Shown here piece after piece: positions 49,347 through 58,910 of a DNA stretch of 64,000 nt. The DNA is taken from assembly GCA_945913025.1 (NCBI GenBank), contig CAMECJ010000001.1, positions 334,170 to 398,169 of the forward strand, given 5' to 3'. Source of the DNA: an uncultured Elusimicrobia bacterium. GTDB taxonomy: Bacteria > Elusimicrobiota > Elusimicrobia > Elusimicrobiales > Elusimicrobiaceae. The position numbers and the translations under genes were made by a program. The notes below the pieces were generated by a model, which saw nothing but the letters and a program-made list of their open reading frames with translations, searched no databases and was not told where the DNA came from. Numbering within the stretch: position 1 is the first letter of the stretch; every line of letters starts with the position of its first letter.

Positions 49347-51950
49347 TTACTTACAATCCTTGAATATTTCAGGATAATTAATTTTGACATTCTCTATTGA
49401 ATGTTTTAATTCAGCTGAAACATTCTCTAGAATTTGAGGGTTGATATATATTTGTTCTGTTGTATTAGAGATATAACGAGATAGCTTAGGTTGGGCAAGT
49501 ATAATAGCCTCTTCTCTTAAAAAACCGATCTTTTGTAGCATTATTACTACATTGTTACATGTTCCGTATTCTACATACTCGTACCAATCGTTAGGCAATG
49601 ATGTCAAATTGTGACATTTTAGATACGTTTCAGTAAATCTCAAAAAATACATCGAAAATTTATAATTAATAATATTTTCAATATCTCTCATTATATTATT
49701 GATGACAATATTTTTATGCTCGATAGAATTATTAAATGGTACTAATTCGCGAGTATGCAAATCTTGAATTTGGCATCGACTTTGTAAATTATATTCAAGA
49801 GTGTGCCGGATAATTTCATGCAATCCTTTCCCTTGCATCCATTGTAACAGTATTACTGAATAATATCTCAAACGATTACCTTTACCCAATGTGTCTTTTT
49901 CATAGACAGGCCATAGAAAAATATCTGATAATTTCCTTAGGAATTCAATACATGAATTATAATCGAAATTCATGGGATAATAAAGTTGCTTATTCTTAAT
50001 TGAATGATATAAAGAGATTTTTTGTTGCATAGAGATATTTATATCATCATCTGTTGAATCGTAGCCTTTAAATATATTTTTAATGTCAATTATATTCTGT
50101 GGAGATAATACTTTTTCTTCTTCAAAATCTTTCACTATATAACTTCTATTATTAGTACAGATATCATGTAATAACATGTTTAAACACTTGGCAGCATACT
50201 CGTAGGTGGCCGCTGATAGTTGCTTGTCTTTATATTTTTCTTCTTGATTCACAAGATTAGTTTTTCCTTCAAGTAAACAGTTTACAATAGCTTGTTTCGT
50301 ATTTTTAGAAATAGCCTTATGCGGTAATAATGTTTGATTCGGCAATTTTTTCAAGAGGATATTATTGAAATAATCTTGAGTTTTACTATCATCGATGACA
50401 ACGAACACATTTCCAAATTCGTTCAAAGAGACTCGTCCAGCACGCCCCATTAAATTAAAGGCATCAACGGCAGATAATGTTGAGGGGCCTTTTTTATGGT
50501 CAAATATAAAAAGATTATCAACTGGCACATTGACTCCTTCCAACAGTGTACTTGTACAAAAACAATATCTAATATAACCAGTACGAAGGAGTTCCTCTAT
50601 TTGTGTCCTCACATCATGTGGCAATGTCCCAATATGATAGGCAATACCATGGCGAACTAAATCTGCTAAATAATATTCTTTATGTATTTTCTGTTCAATA
50701 TTTTGAGCAATTTTATTTAATTTTTCCTTAAACTGAAGATTTTGGTTGTTCCTATTCTTACATTCCAAAAATTTTTTTAATGCCAACGCTTGTTCTATTG
50801 CTTTAGAAATAGATGACACATAAATTAGATTGCATTTATTCTTTCCCAGTTCAAACAATAGATTTTGTCTTGAACAAAATTTTGAATTCAGGGAAACACA
50901 TTGGATAAAGTCCTTCAGGATGGGATTATATACAGAAACAGTTTGGTTTACTAAGTTGATATATATCTTGTTTTGCGTTACAGGAGAAAATACGAATGAG
51001 TGACCCGCAGATACAGCATTGCTAAAATAATTAGTAAGTTTTAAATATATATCGGGATTGGGTATAACAGGTGATGAAAAATATATGCGAACCGAATTTT
51101 CCTTCTTTAACATGTCTAAAATCTTGTAATATAGTATACTTCTCTTATCTCGACTCGATATTTTATGGGCTTCGTCTATAAACAAATATTGAAATTTAGT
51201 TCCTTTATTTTTTAACATTGAATAATATAGTCGTTCTGGTGTGAGTACCGCAATAAATTTTTCATTTTCAAAAGGTAATGAAAGTGTTGTCACTATCCTA
51301 TGTTTTCCAATACCAACAAAATTTTTAAATTCTACAATAAGTTTGTTGGCAATTTCAGAGATTAATGCTCTAGTCGGAACCAGTATCACAAAACTGGCAT
51401 CAGTTTTTTGTTGTAATTCATTCAAAATAAATTTAGTTATGACAAAAGTTTTGCCCATGGATGTCGGAGCAGAAAAGCTGTAATACTGATTCTTTGCTAA
51501 CGAATTAAATACTTTTAATTGTGTATCAAAAAAAGACTGCTCTGAAGAAGGAATTTTATTCTGAATTTTATGTGTGTGATATGCTAATTCCCCCATAAAT
51601 TCTCTGTTAGTGTTAATTACTAAATTTTTATCTTCTAATAAGGATATGGAAACAAAATTTGAAACATTTTTATATATTTTTTCTTTAAATAGTTTAACTA
51701 TATCTTCACTTGGATATAATTGAGAAAGGATGATTACAATTTGTTGGGCTATGTTATGATATTGTTCGCATTCTGAAATAGATAATAAATCCGCATATCT
51801 GAGGAGTTTATTGTATTTTTTATTATATTGACATGATGAGTTCTTTATCAAAGAGGTTGTGTATTCCACCAGCAATTCATTAAATAGTACTAGAAAATCT
51901 GGTTCTTGAAGAATGTGATCGTACAAAATCTTAGAAAATAATTTAGCCAT
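49347..51950 (-). CDS. hamB: Hachiman helicase HamB, 867 aa
   Basis: A superfamily-2 helicase: SFSAPTSMGKTFV (Walker A) near residue 130, LVPTRALISEIA (Ia), VLTPERLYYSM, LFIDEAHKIS (DEAH), and NLMGRAGRVSLNEFG (motif VI) near residue 500, then a long helical C-terminal region. Paired with a DUF1837 protein it makes the Hachiman anti-phage system, in which the helicase senses damaged or invading DNA and releases the nuclease. The ATG at 51950 overlaps the HamA stop and has GGAG 9 bp upstream. Confidence 0.88.
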   Translation of the reverse strand: MAKLFSKILYDHILQEPDFLVLFNELLVEYTTSLIKNSSCQYNKKYNKLLRYADLLSISECEQYHNIAQQIVIILSQLYPSEDIVKLFKEKIYKNVSNFVSISLLEDKNLVINTNREFMGELAYHTHKIQNKIPSSEQSFFDTQLKVFNSLAKNQYYSFSAPTSMGKTFVITKFILNELQQKTDASFVILVPTRALISEIANKLIVEFKNFVGIGKHRIVTTLSLPFENEKFIAVLTPERLYYSMLKNKGTKFQYLFIDEAHKISSRDKRSILYYKILDMLKKENSVRIYFSSPVIPNPDIYLKLTNYFSNAVSAGHSFVFSPVTQNKIYINLVNQTVSVYNPILKDFIQCVSLNSKFCSRQNLLFELGKNKCNLIYVSSISKAIEQALALKKFLECKNRNNQNLQFKEKLNKIAQNIEQKIHKEYYLADLVRHGIAYHIGTLPHDVRTQIEELLRTGYIRYCFCTSTLLEGVNVPVDNLFIFDHKKGPSTLSAVDAFNLMGRAGRVSLNEFGNVFVVIDDSKTQDYFNNILLKKLPNQTLLPHKAISKNTKQAIVNCLLEGKTNLVNQEEKYKDKQLSAATYEYAAKCLNMLLHDICTNNRSYIVKDFEEEKVLSPQNIIDIKNIFKGYDSTDDDINISMQQKISLYHSIKNKQLYYPMNFDYNSCIEFLRKLSDIFLWPVYEKDTLGKGNRLRYYSVILLQWMQGKGLHEIIRHTLEYNLQSRCQIQDLHTRELVPFNNSIEHKNIVINNIMRDIENIINYKFSMYFLRFTETYLKCHNLTSLPNDWYEYVEYGTCNNVVIMLQKIGFLREEAIILAQPKLSRYISNTTEQIYINPQILENVSAELKHSIENVKINYPEIFKDCK

Positions 51951-52896
51951 TTTTAATATCTCCAAAAGAAAACTTAGCTTCTTTATGTGTTAGTTGTTCC
52001 ATGATTTTTTTTCGGTCTCTTGGAGCATCATGAAATGGCAAAAAATAGAAATTAAAATTGTAATTACTGATTTGGTGTTTTTTTATTTCGTTTCTTATTT
52101 TATCTTTATACTTTAAAATTTGTGTTAGATTGGAACCTTTTACATTTTTTTTATAATCATCATTAGAGTCATTTAATCCCTTATAATTGGTAGTATACCC
52201 AATAAAAACGCCAAAAACGGTCTCAGTCTCTTCTGCACCTTTTCCTAGCAAATATTTTTTTAATATCTCTGCTTCATCATCCTCAATCAACTGATCTTTT
52301 AAATGTGTATCGATGAGCATAATATCTTGTCCATTATGTTGCAGATATTTATTTATTGATACAAAAGAATCTTCAATTGCCTTTTCTAAGTTATCTTTTA
52401 TTTTAGCTTCACCGATAACAAGTTGTAATATCTTTTTGCCATCGTTAGTAGTTCTAAACTTAAAATGAATTCCATCGGCACCTTTTATATAATCATTGGC
52501 ACTGGTTTTGAGCTCAATCTTACTAAATAATTTTGGAGCTTGAAGACCTTGTTCTAAAAATAAATATAATAGTATTTCTCCTAATTCTCCTCCTGCCCCG
52601 GAATCCTCATTTGAATTTACTGTTCGCAAATGACTTAGCGCATCCAAAATCAACCTTCTATTCTTATTACGATCAGCTTTTGCATCTAGGATCTTCCGTC
52701 TGCTAAAAACATATTCGCAAATATTATTCAAAATATAGTCATACAGTTCATCATATGCAAAAATTTTATTTTGAATCTTCAGAATATAAATATTTAAAAA
52801 ATTATTTTGCCCGCCACATACAATTTCTTCTGTCGCAAGTTTTTCAAAAATATTAAATCCTTGTGCATCTGAAGTGTTTTGACAATTAATTCCCAT
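51943..52896 (-). CDS. hamA: Hachiman nuclease HamA (DUF1837), 317 aa
   Basis: The DUF1837 core is recognisable: GAGGELGEILLYLFLEQGL near residue 103, a substrate loop KGADGIHFKF near 140, and LVIGEAKIKDN near 162, giving the D and ExK of a PD-(D/E)XK nuclease. HamA associates with HamB and, once freed, degrades DNA and stops the infected cell. It lies 26 bp downstream of the DpnA-type methyltransferase in the same direction, so defence genes of two systems appear to share one transcript. Confidence 0.88.
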   Translation of the reverse strand: MGINCQNTSDAQGFNIFEKLATEEIVCGGQNNFLNIYILKIQNKIFAYDELYDYILNNICEYVFSRRKILDAKADRNKNRRLILDALSHLRTVNSNEDSGAGGELGEILLYLFLEQGLQAPKLFSKIELKTSANDYIKGADGIHFKFRTTNDGKKILQLVIGEAKIKDNLEKAIEDSFVSINKYLQHNGQDIMLIDTHLKDQLIEDDEAEILKKYLLGKGAEETETVFGVFIGYTTNYKGLNDSNDDYKKNVKGSNLTQILKYKDKIRNEIKKHQISNYNFNFYFLPFHDAPRDRKKIMEQLTHKEAKFSFGDIKNG

Positions 52897-52922
52897 TTCA
52901 CTTTTCCCATTACAAAAAATTT

Positions 52923-53672
52923 TTACTTCTTAAAAACAAACAAATACTCGTGGGCTAGCAATAAGAAATTGTATTTAATGCTGTTTGTTTTCCAATACCC
53001 TGTTGCTTTGCAGTTGTGCTGTTCCTTAATGATAATTTCTTTAAGGCTAAAACCCGCACTCAAAAACTGTTGCATTACTTGGAATCCTAATGGAATTACG
53101 CATCCTTTTTTACGGGTATCCCCTATCAAAACTGCACAGAATTTATCCTTTTTAAGCACCCGAAAGCAGGAATTGGCGACTTTCTTTATTTCCGGTAAAA
53201 AATCTTTGACTTTAAAATGCGATAAATCGCCATCAATATCTTCGCTATACTGAATGATATTAGCATAAGGTGGGTGGGCGGCAATTAAATCAATACTTTC
53301 GTCCATTACACCCTTTAAATCTCGAGCGTCGCCCAATCTTACTACCACCTTACCAGGCTTCTTACACTCGAATTTTAAGTGTTTGCGAGTCAATTTAGTA
53401 GCTTCGGGGTTAATATCAATTCCAATACCGTTGCGTCCCAAGAGTTTAGCTTCCACTAGGGTAGTTCCACTTCCAATAAATGGGTCTAAAATCATATCCC
53501 CTGGCTTGGAATAACGCAGAATGATGTTTCTAGGAATAAACGGTGACCAATTACCCCGATATTTAGCATCATGGGTAGCCCAATCGCCGCGTTTCTTAAA
53601 ACTCCACACGGTATTGGTTTCTAACTCAAAATCTTTTGGTTCTAGGGCTTTTTCTTTTTTCTTCTTTGCCAT
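52923..53672 (-). CDS. dpnA: DNA methyltransferase, DpnA-type, 249 aa
   Basis: Motif I DPFIGSGTTLVEAKLLGRNG near residue 67 and the catalytic HPPYANIIQYS (motif IV) near 140 define an amino-methyltransferase; the lead-in TNTVWSFKKRGDW resembles the beta-class N4/N6 enzymes. In the DpnII system the second enzyme (DpnA) methylates GATC, also in single-stranded DNA. Its place after DpnM and DpnII fits that role. The ATG at 53672 starts one base past the preceding stop. Confidence 0.8.
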   Translation of the reverse strand: MAKKKKEKALEPKDFELETNTVWSFKKRGDWATHDAKYRGNWSPFIPRNIILRYSKPGDMILDPFIGSGTTLVEAKLLGRNGIGIDINPEATKLTRKHLKFECKKPGKVVVRLGDARDLKGVMDESIDLIAAHPPYANIIQYSEDIDGDLSHFKVKDFLPEIKKVANSCFRVLKKDKFCAVLIGDTRKKGCVIPLGFQVMQQFLSAGFSLKEIIIKEQHNCKATGYWKTNSIKYNFLLLAHEYLFVFKK

Positions 53673-53673
53673 A

Positions 53674-54549
53674 TTATTTAAACAGTTTATCCATAACGCC
53701 GTCTTCCATGTCTTTAATGCTATACAAATGCGGCAATATATCAAAAGTTTCTTCTAAATTATTTCGGGCAGAAGTCCACCCTTTCCCATCAGTAAACCAT
53801 ACAAACGTAAATCCAGGAATATTTGTGGCTTCTAAAGCTAAAGTTTTATAACTGCGAGCGGTTTCGTTGAGTTTGGACCCACCGCTTGCATAAAAGTTCG
53901 TTTCTATGCCGTAAATCATCTTGGGCGTTTTGACTACGAAATCGAAGCGTTTCTCGGCTTTTCCCCGATTAGAAATAGCTGATAAATCAATGCCCCATTT
54001 CTTTTGTATTTCACTTATGTACATTTCCGAATAATAGGACTTGGGAGCATTATCGTCTTCCTTGAAAATACCGGATTTTTGTAAATAGGACTCTACAACG
54101 TGTTCCATCAAGTGCCCGCCACGATTTTTGCGCCCGTTGGAATCTAGACCCGTTTCTACTCCGGTGGCATAATCTACCAGGTTACTCACTAAATGTCGCT
54201 GTAAAAGACCAAAAAGGCCCGATTTCCGCATAAATTCGGCGTATTCTTTCGGAGTAGAGGCGATTTTGTCAAATCGGTAGATACGGGAACCTTTTTCATC
54301 CGTAATCTCTACTTCTTTTCCGCGTACAGCTAGGAGCAAAGGGACGCATTTTAACACTTCAGGGTATTTCTCTACCAACCGGATAAATTCATTCTCAATG
54401 TCTGGATGCCCAATAAGAGCATTTAAAATATTTAATTCCACCTTTATAGAATCAATATTCTGATAAACTTTGGGGAAGTCTACGTAATAATCGTAAGTAG
54501 CAATAGAAGTTTTGAAATGAGACAGCCATGTATTAAAATCGCGAGTCAT
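53674..54549 (-). CDS. dpnII: Type II restriction endonuclease, DpnII family, 291 aa
   Basis: The protein has the DpnII/MboI-family layout, with KNRGGHLMEHVVESYLQ in the middle, FDFVVKTPKMIYGIETNFYA (the D...ExN/K type active-site strand) and KLNETARSYK near the C-terminus. It cuts unmethylated GATC. Length and position between the two methyltransferases match the classical dpnM-dpnA-dpnB locus, though here in the order M-R-M. GGAG lies 8 bp before the ATG. Confidence 0.88.
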   Translation of the reverse strand: MTRDFNTWLSHFKTSIATYDYYVDFPKVYQNIDSIKVELNILNALIGHPDIENEFIRLVEKYPEVLKCVPLLLAVRGKEVEITDEKGSRIYRFDKIASTPKEYAEFMRKSGLFGLLQRHLVSNLVDYATGVETGLDSNGRKNRGGHLMEHVVESYLQKSGIFKEDDNAPKSYYSEMYISEIQKKWGIDLSAISNRGKAEKRFDFVVKTPKMIYGIETNFYASGGSKLNETARSYKTLALEATNIPGFTFVWFTDGKGWTSARNNLEETFDILPHLYSIKDMEDGVMDKLFK

Positions 54550-54559
54550 TTGTTTTCTC

Positions 54560-55624
54560 CTAGAAATTCGCAATCAAAAGTTCTTTGATTTTGCCGCGAG
54601 CAGTATCTTTGCAGTTAATCATGCGGGAGGCAAGTACTCTTTCAATGTTAAAAGCACTATATAACTTATCGAAGAAGGAGTCCTTGGGGTTTACATTATG
54701 CGGGTCAGAATTACTTAGCAAGATTTTAGCATGCTTATCATGCACCTTTTCTACATAATGTGCTAATTCAATTTGAGCATTGTCGTCAAACTCTTCCTTC
54801 GTATAGGAAGTAAAACTAGCCGTTTGTGTAAGGGGCCGATAGGGTGGGTCAAAATAAACCATGGTCTTTTTATCAATAAAAGCCATAGACTCTTTATAAT
54901 CGGCACACACGATTTCTACTTTTTGCAGGAGTTTAGACACTTTGCGTAGATTATCTGCATCGCAAATAAGTGGGTTTTTATAAGAGCCCATTGGCACATT
55001 AAACTCACCTTTACGATTAACACGGTACAATCCGTTAAAGCAAGTATGGTTCAAGAAGATAAACAAAGCCGCTTTTTCAATTTTTTGGGCTTGCTGTTTA
55101 GCCACCAACGTATTAAACCTATCTCGTTTTTGATAATAATATGTTTTGCGTTGTGCTTCGTTCTGACCTAAAAATTCTTTTTCAATACTGGAAAGCGTTT
55201 TGATTAACTTTTCTACCTGAGTTTTAACCATCACATATGTATTGATAAGGTCGGCATTGATATCGCTAATATATGCCTGCTTAATAGGGTAATTGGCAAG
55301 GACATGGAAAAGAACAGCTCCGCCACCAACAAACGGTTCTGCATATTTCTCAAAACGAGATAATTTTGACATGCGTTTATTGATATCCTCAAGGAGTTGT
55401 GTTTTGCCGCCAGCCCATTTTAAGAACGGCTTGGCCACAGTTCTTGTGTCTACATAGCGCAAATGGCGGTTATCGGCAGGTTTGGGCGTATTGGAGGGGA
55501 TAAGCCACATGTTTCCAACACGACTTAACTCCGGAATACGGTTGTCCTGACAGAACACCAATACCCGTCGTTGAGAAATATTCCATTTTTCAGCTGCTTC
55601 TTTTGTAGTAAGATATCCTTGCAT
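54560..55624 (-). CDS. dpnM: Dam-type adenine methyltransferase (DpnM-like) with N-terminal HTH, 354 aa
   Basis: Residues 1-55 are an excisionase/MerR-type helix-turn-helix (LTTKEAAEKWNISQRRV) that ordinary DpnM lacks. From residue 63 the D12-class enzyme is complete: PFLKWAGGKTQLL, EPFVGGGAVLFHV and YFDPPYRPL, with the GATC-binding region between. It methylates adenine in GATC and protects against the next gene's product. The HTH may autoregulate the operon so that the methylase is made first. It is first in the operon. Confidence 0.9.
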   Translation of the reverse strand: MQGYLTTKEAAEKWNISQRRVLVFCQDNRIPELSRVGNMWLIPSNTPKPADNRHLRYVDTRTVAKPFLKWAGGKTQLLEDINKRMSKLSRFEKYAEPFVGGGAVLFHVLANYPIKQAYISDINADLINTYVMVKTQVEKLIKTLSSIEKEFLGQNEAQRKTYYYQKRDRFNTLVAKQQAQKIEKAALFIFLNHTCFNGLYRVNRKGEFNVPMGSYKNPLICDADNLRKVSKLLQKVEIVCADYKESMAFIDKKTMVYFDPPYRPLTQTASFTSYTKEEFDDNAQIELAHYVEKVHDKHAKILLSNSDPHNVNPKDSFFDKLYSAFNIERVLASRMINCKDTARGKIKELLIANF

Positions 55625-55766
55625 AAAAACCTCGCTTACCCATATTATAGCTTTTTATTCTAGCTTTGGAACAATAGCAATATCAGTTTTATGATACGAT
55701 TTGTTTAGCGGCGGTTCAAGTCGATCCCGAATTTGTAAGCAAAAGTTCAAACAAATGGGTGCCCTT

Positions 55767-57101
55767 TTATGCCATGAGGCCACCACCACCGTTGTCTTTT
55801 TCTGAATATGCTGAATCCCACCCAGTTTGCCCAAGAATGCTAATTGATTTTGGAGCCATTAAATTTTTCTTGCCATAGGCATCACATATTGCCTTGAGTG
55901 GACATTGTGTTAATGCTGGTTTTATAATTTTTGAAGTTACAAAATCAGTATTTTTAATTATCATTTCTCCGTCACTATTTATGCATGGAAGATTTCGACT
56001 TAGTAATTTCGTAGGCACTTTTATTCTTTTTTCTTGAAGGCAAATTGGGCAATATTTACTGCGTGCTCCATCATTTGCGAATTTATGTCCGTTTTCACAC
56101 ACAAAATAACAAAGCCTTTCTCTACAAAACTGCCTACCCAAAACATTATATACGAAATAATCAAGTAAACAAGGACTAGCTATATGTTCATCAGGATATT
56201 TTTCTGACCAGATTTCCCAAACACGTCTCCATGCTTTTGCTGACATTAGGTCTATCAATCCATACTGATAACTAAAAATATCAATAAAACTTGATACCAA
56301 AGGAATTGCACAAAGAAGGATTCCGGACTTTAATGCAATTTTTATCGTGTTAACATCGCTTGCTACATCAATTTTTTCAAATCCTCTCACTTTTTTCCAG
56401 ATACCAAGCACTATCATATCCCTTATGAACATGTCTGCTTTTTTATTGCCATATCCCGCGCCATCATAATTAATCAATGCAGTTCTAAAAGCAAACACAT
56501 CTCGATCGAAACGATCAATAATATTGTAGGGTTCGGAATGATGATCAATAAGGAATTGGGTTATTTTTTTAGCAAAATTAGCACGTTTGTCAGTCTGAGA
56601 TAGCTTGGTTACGCTAATGGTTTTAATGAAAGCATCCGGATCCTCATTAATTTTTTGAATATCAAATGAGCTTGGATCTTTCTTGTATTTTTGGGCTAAA
56701 TCAAAAAAACTACGAGAGCCATTAAAATCTTGATTCGCTGTCAAAAGTCTTATACGACATGCTTCTTCCGAAGTCAAACCACATGTGTCATATACTTCTG
56801 TAAAGGCTTTGCCGTTCGTTTGTAAAAAGACTCCATGAAGAGCATCGGCAACTTTTTTGCAATTTTCGTCACAAATGGAAACATTTAATATTTTTTTATG
56901 ATGCTTATGCCAATACTTATGAAAATCTGAAAAATATTTAAAATCTCGTCCTAGACAATTTATAGTACCCAAATCAACATGTGATGCAAAGAAAAAATCA
57001 TTTAGTTCTTTTACAATAGAACGTTCCTGCTTAACGGTCAATTTTGTATTGTCTTTTGCTATCACTTTCAGTTTTTGAATCAATATGTCAAGTTCTGTCA
57101 T
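55767..57101 (-). CDS. HhH-like protein with Cys4 zinc cluster, 444 aa
   Basis: No family name. The central third reads like a helix-hairpin-helix DNA-binding segment (DGAGYGNKKADMFIRDMIVL followed by a buried helix), and the C-terminal third has a probable zinc cluster: CRERLCYFVCENGHKF then YCPICLQEK, and a further C-x5-C (CPLKAIC) that could make an Fe-S or zinc site. The N-terminal region is charged and helical. It sits upstream of the DpnII operon in the same direction, with 142 bp between. Proteins with such HhH-plus-cluster pattern beside restriction systems may be nucleases or glycosylases; this is a guess. Confidence 0.5.
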   Translation of the reverse strand: MTELDILIQKLKVIAKDNTKLTVKQERSIVKELNDFFFASHVDLGTINCLGRDFKYFSDFHKYWHKHHKKILNVSICDENCKKVADALHGVFLQTNGKAFTEVYDTCGLTSEEACRIRLLTANQDFNGSRSFFDLAQKYKKDPSSFDIQKINEDPDAFIKTISVTKLSQTDKRANFAKKITQFLIDHHSEPYNIIDRFDRDVFAFRTALINYDGAGYGNKKADMFIRDMIVLGIWKKVRGFEKIDVASDVNTIKIALKSGILLCAIPLVSSFIDIFSYQYGLIDLMSAKAWRRVWEIWSEKYPDEHIASPCLLDYFVYNVLGRQFCRERLCYFVCENGHKFANDGARSKYCPICLQEKRIKVPTKLLSRNLPCINSDGEMIIKNTDFVTSKIIKPALTQCPLKAICDAYGKKNLMAPKSISILGQTGWDSAYSEKDNGGGGLMA

Positions 57102-57342
57102 ATACTCTCCTAAAATACCGTTTACTAGAGCTCCTGATGTGCAATCTTCTCAATGTACAGAGATAACCCCATTATATATATTTACAGAGAGCTTTTATAG
57201 TAAACAAGGGATTGTAATTGGGAAAAATCCAATTTATACAAGATATGTTTTATCAATGAAGAATCACAACATGGTAAAAGGAATCTATGAACATGGCGGT
57301 TTGATATTATATAGTCCTAGAACTTTTTAGTATCAGAGTGTA

Positions 57343-57521
57343 CCATAAGGGTCCACTAAGAATATACACTTTTTTGTCTTTTTTGCTTTTTTTGCGTTTT
57401 TTGCCAAATCGCTACTTTCTGCCATTTTTCTGCCGAGCGATATTATAGTCTTTGATACATAATGTTGCTTATGTCGCTTAAATTATAGTGTCCACAAGTA
57501 TGTAGGTTGGCATAATAAAAG
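57343..57521. repeat. Left members of two nested direct repeats
   Basis: CCATAAGGGTCCACTAAGAA and following bases (57343-57368) recur with one insertion at 58649-58675. Inside them 57484-57521 is a perfect 38-bp match to 58367-58404. The hydrolase gene lies between. The intervening sequence is AT-rich and has no gene. Confidence 0.75.
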
Positions 57522-57565
57522 ACCTTACTTATTTTCCATTTGCTACAATGGGATAAGGAGATTTT

Positions 57566-58338
57566 ATGCAAATTCATCAAATTCGTAATGCCACTGTTAA
57601 AATAACCTATGCAGGAAACACTTTTTTAGTGGATCCATGGCTACTACCCAAAGAGGCAATGCCTGGTTTTGAAGGGCTTTTCATAGTGAGGTTCGTCAAC
57701 CCCGTGTAGAACTACCTTTGCCGGTAGCGGAAATTGTAAAAGCAGATGCAGTTATTTTGACCCATGTTCATCCCGATCATTGGGATGAGATGGCCGCCAA
57801 TCATATCCAAAAGCAAATCCCCTTTTTTGTGCAGTCACAAACCGATAAAACCATTATTGAAAAATATGGATTTACCAACGTGTGTATTTTGTCTGAGACA
57901 GGTACTCTATTTGCAGGCATCACTCTTTATAAAACGCCTTGTCAACATGGGAGAAAAAAAATTGTAAAACCCATGTGCGAAAAAATGGGCATGCCTTATG
58001 ATGCCATGGGAATCGTATTTAAGAACTCTGCGGAAAAAACGCTTTACGTGGCAGGCGACACAATTTGGTGCGAAGAGGTAAAGCATACATTAGACACTTA
58101 CAAGCCCCAAGTGGTGCTTATTAACGCCTGCGGAGCGAGTTTACTTGTGGGCAATGGAGAACGCTTGATTATGCACAAGCAGGATGTAGATGAGCTTGCC
58201 TCCTATATACCGCAAGCACAAATTATTGCCAGCCATATGGATACCGTCAGTCATTTAACGGTTACGCGCCAAGATATCCGTTCTTTGGGCCTGCCTAATG
58301 TACATGTACCGGAAGATAACGAGGTACTTTCTTTTTAG
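57566..58338 (+). pseudogene. MBL-fold metallo-hydrolase, frameshifted
   Basis: The ATG at 57566 behind AAGGAG opens MQIHQIRNATVKITYAGN and FLVDPWLLP, but the frame ends at a TAG near 57706. A one-base shift at the T-run around 57677-57682 restores the reading (HSEVRQPRVELPLPVAEIVK) and runs to 58338 with the zinc motif THVHPDHWDE, later VAGDTIWCEE and IASHMDTVSH. This is a UlaG-like hydrolase. The lesion may be real or a sequencing error. Confidence 0.75.
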
Positions 58339-58366
58339 AGTAAACGCACTTCACTTTGGCAGGTTT

Positions 58367-58404
58367 TATAGTGTCCACAAGTATGTAGGTTGGCATAATA
58401 AAAG
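58367..58404. repeat. Right copy of the perfect 38-bp direct repeat
   Basis: Identical to 57484-57521 (TATAGTGTCCACAAGTATGT and 18 further bases). The copies are 883 bp apart and bracket the hydrolase gene. Confidence 0.85.
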
Positions 58405-58513
58405 CCGCAAGGATTTTGCAGGACAACAAAGAAAAGCGTAGCGTTATAGTGTCCAAACTGTGCCCAGTATATTCATAGTTTTCGCAAAAAATTTTAGTAG
58501 TTTTTATACTTCC

Positions 58514-58805
58514 TCGACGAGAACTAATAATTATAGTATGTAAAAAAATCTTGGCAATTTAGGTTGTGCGGATATAGTTTGCAGGAAAATCGTGTATATT
58601 TACACTTTTGTCGACGAGAAAAAGAAGAATTTTAGCGTTTACTGTACACCATACAGGGTCCACTAAGAATATACAAGATTTGCGTAATTTTGCTCATTTT
58701 GCTCAAAAAGTGTCGACGAGGGAGTATAAGAAAAAACCCGCTCTCGACGGAGAACGGGTATATTTTAAGACGTGCGCCCAACAAGCACAGAACCTTCGAC
58801 GAGAG
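58514..58805. repeat. TCGACGAG repeats and attachment-like site beside integrase 2
   Basis: TCGACGAG occurs at 58514, 58611, 58713 and 58796, with TCGACGGA at 58744. The last lies in a segment (58772-58805, starting GTGCGCCCAACAAGCAC) that aligns with the left-edge sequence at 43959-43993 in the same orientation. Short repeated octamers near an integrase gene suggest arm-type binding sites. The outer repeat copy CCATACAGGGTCCACTAAGA lies at 58649-58675. No gene is seen from 58405 to 58910. Confidence 0.55.
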
Positions 58806-58910
58806 CAGGTCCATTATAGGGTACCATAGTTTTTATACTCTTTTTGGCACTTATTAGACCCATTTTCTCTTCTGAGAAGTTCGGATTTTGTGGGCGCATA
58901 CACTTTACTA

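Noticed and set aside
57143..57330. Plus-strand frame ending MKNHNMVKGIYEHGGLILYS
   Set aside because: Its start lies inside the opposite-strand gene and the remainder has no ribosome site; possibly a remnant, not a gene.
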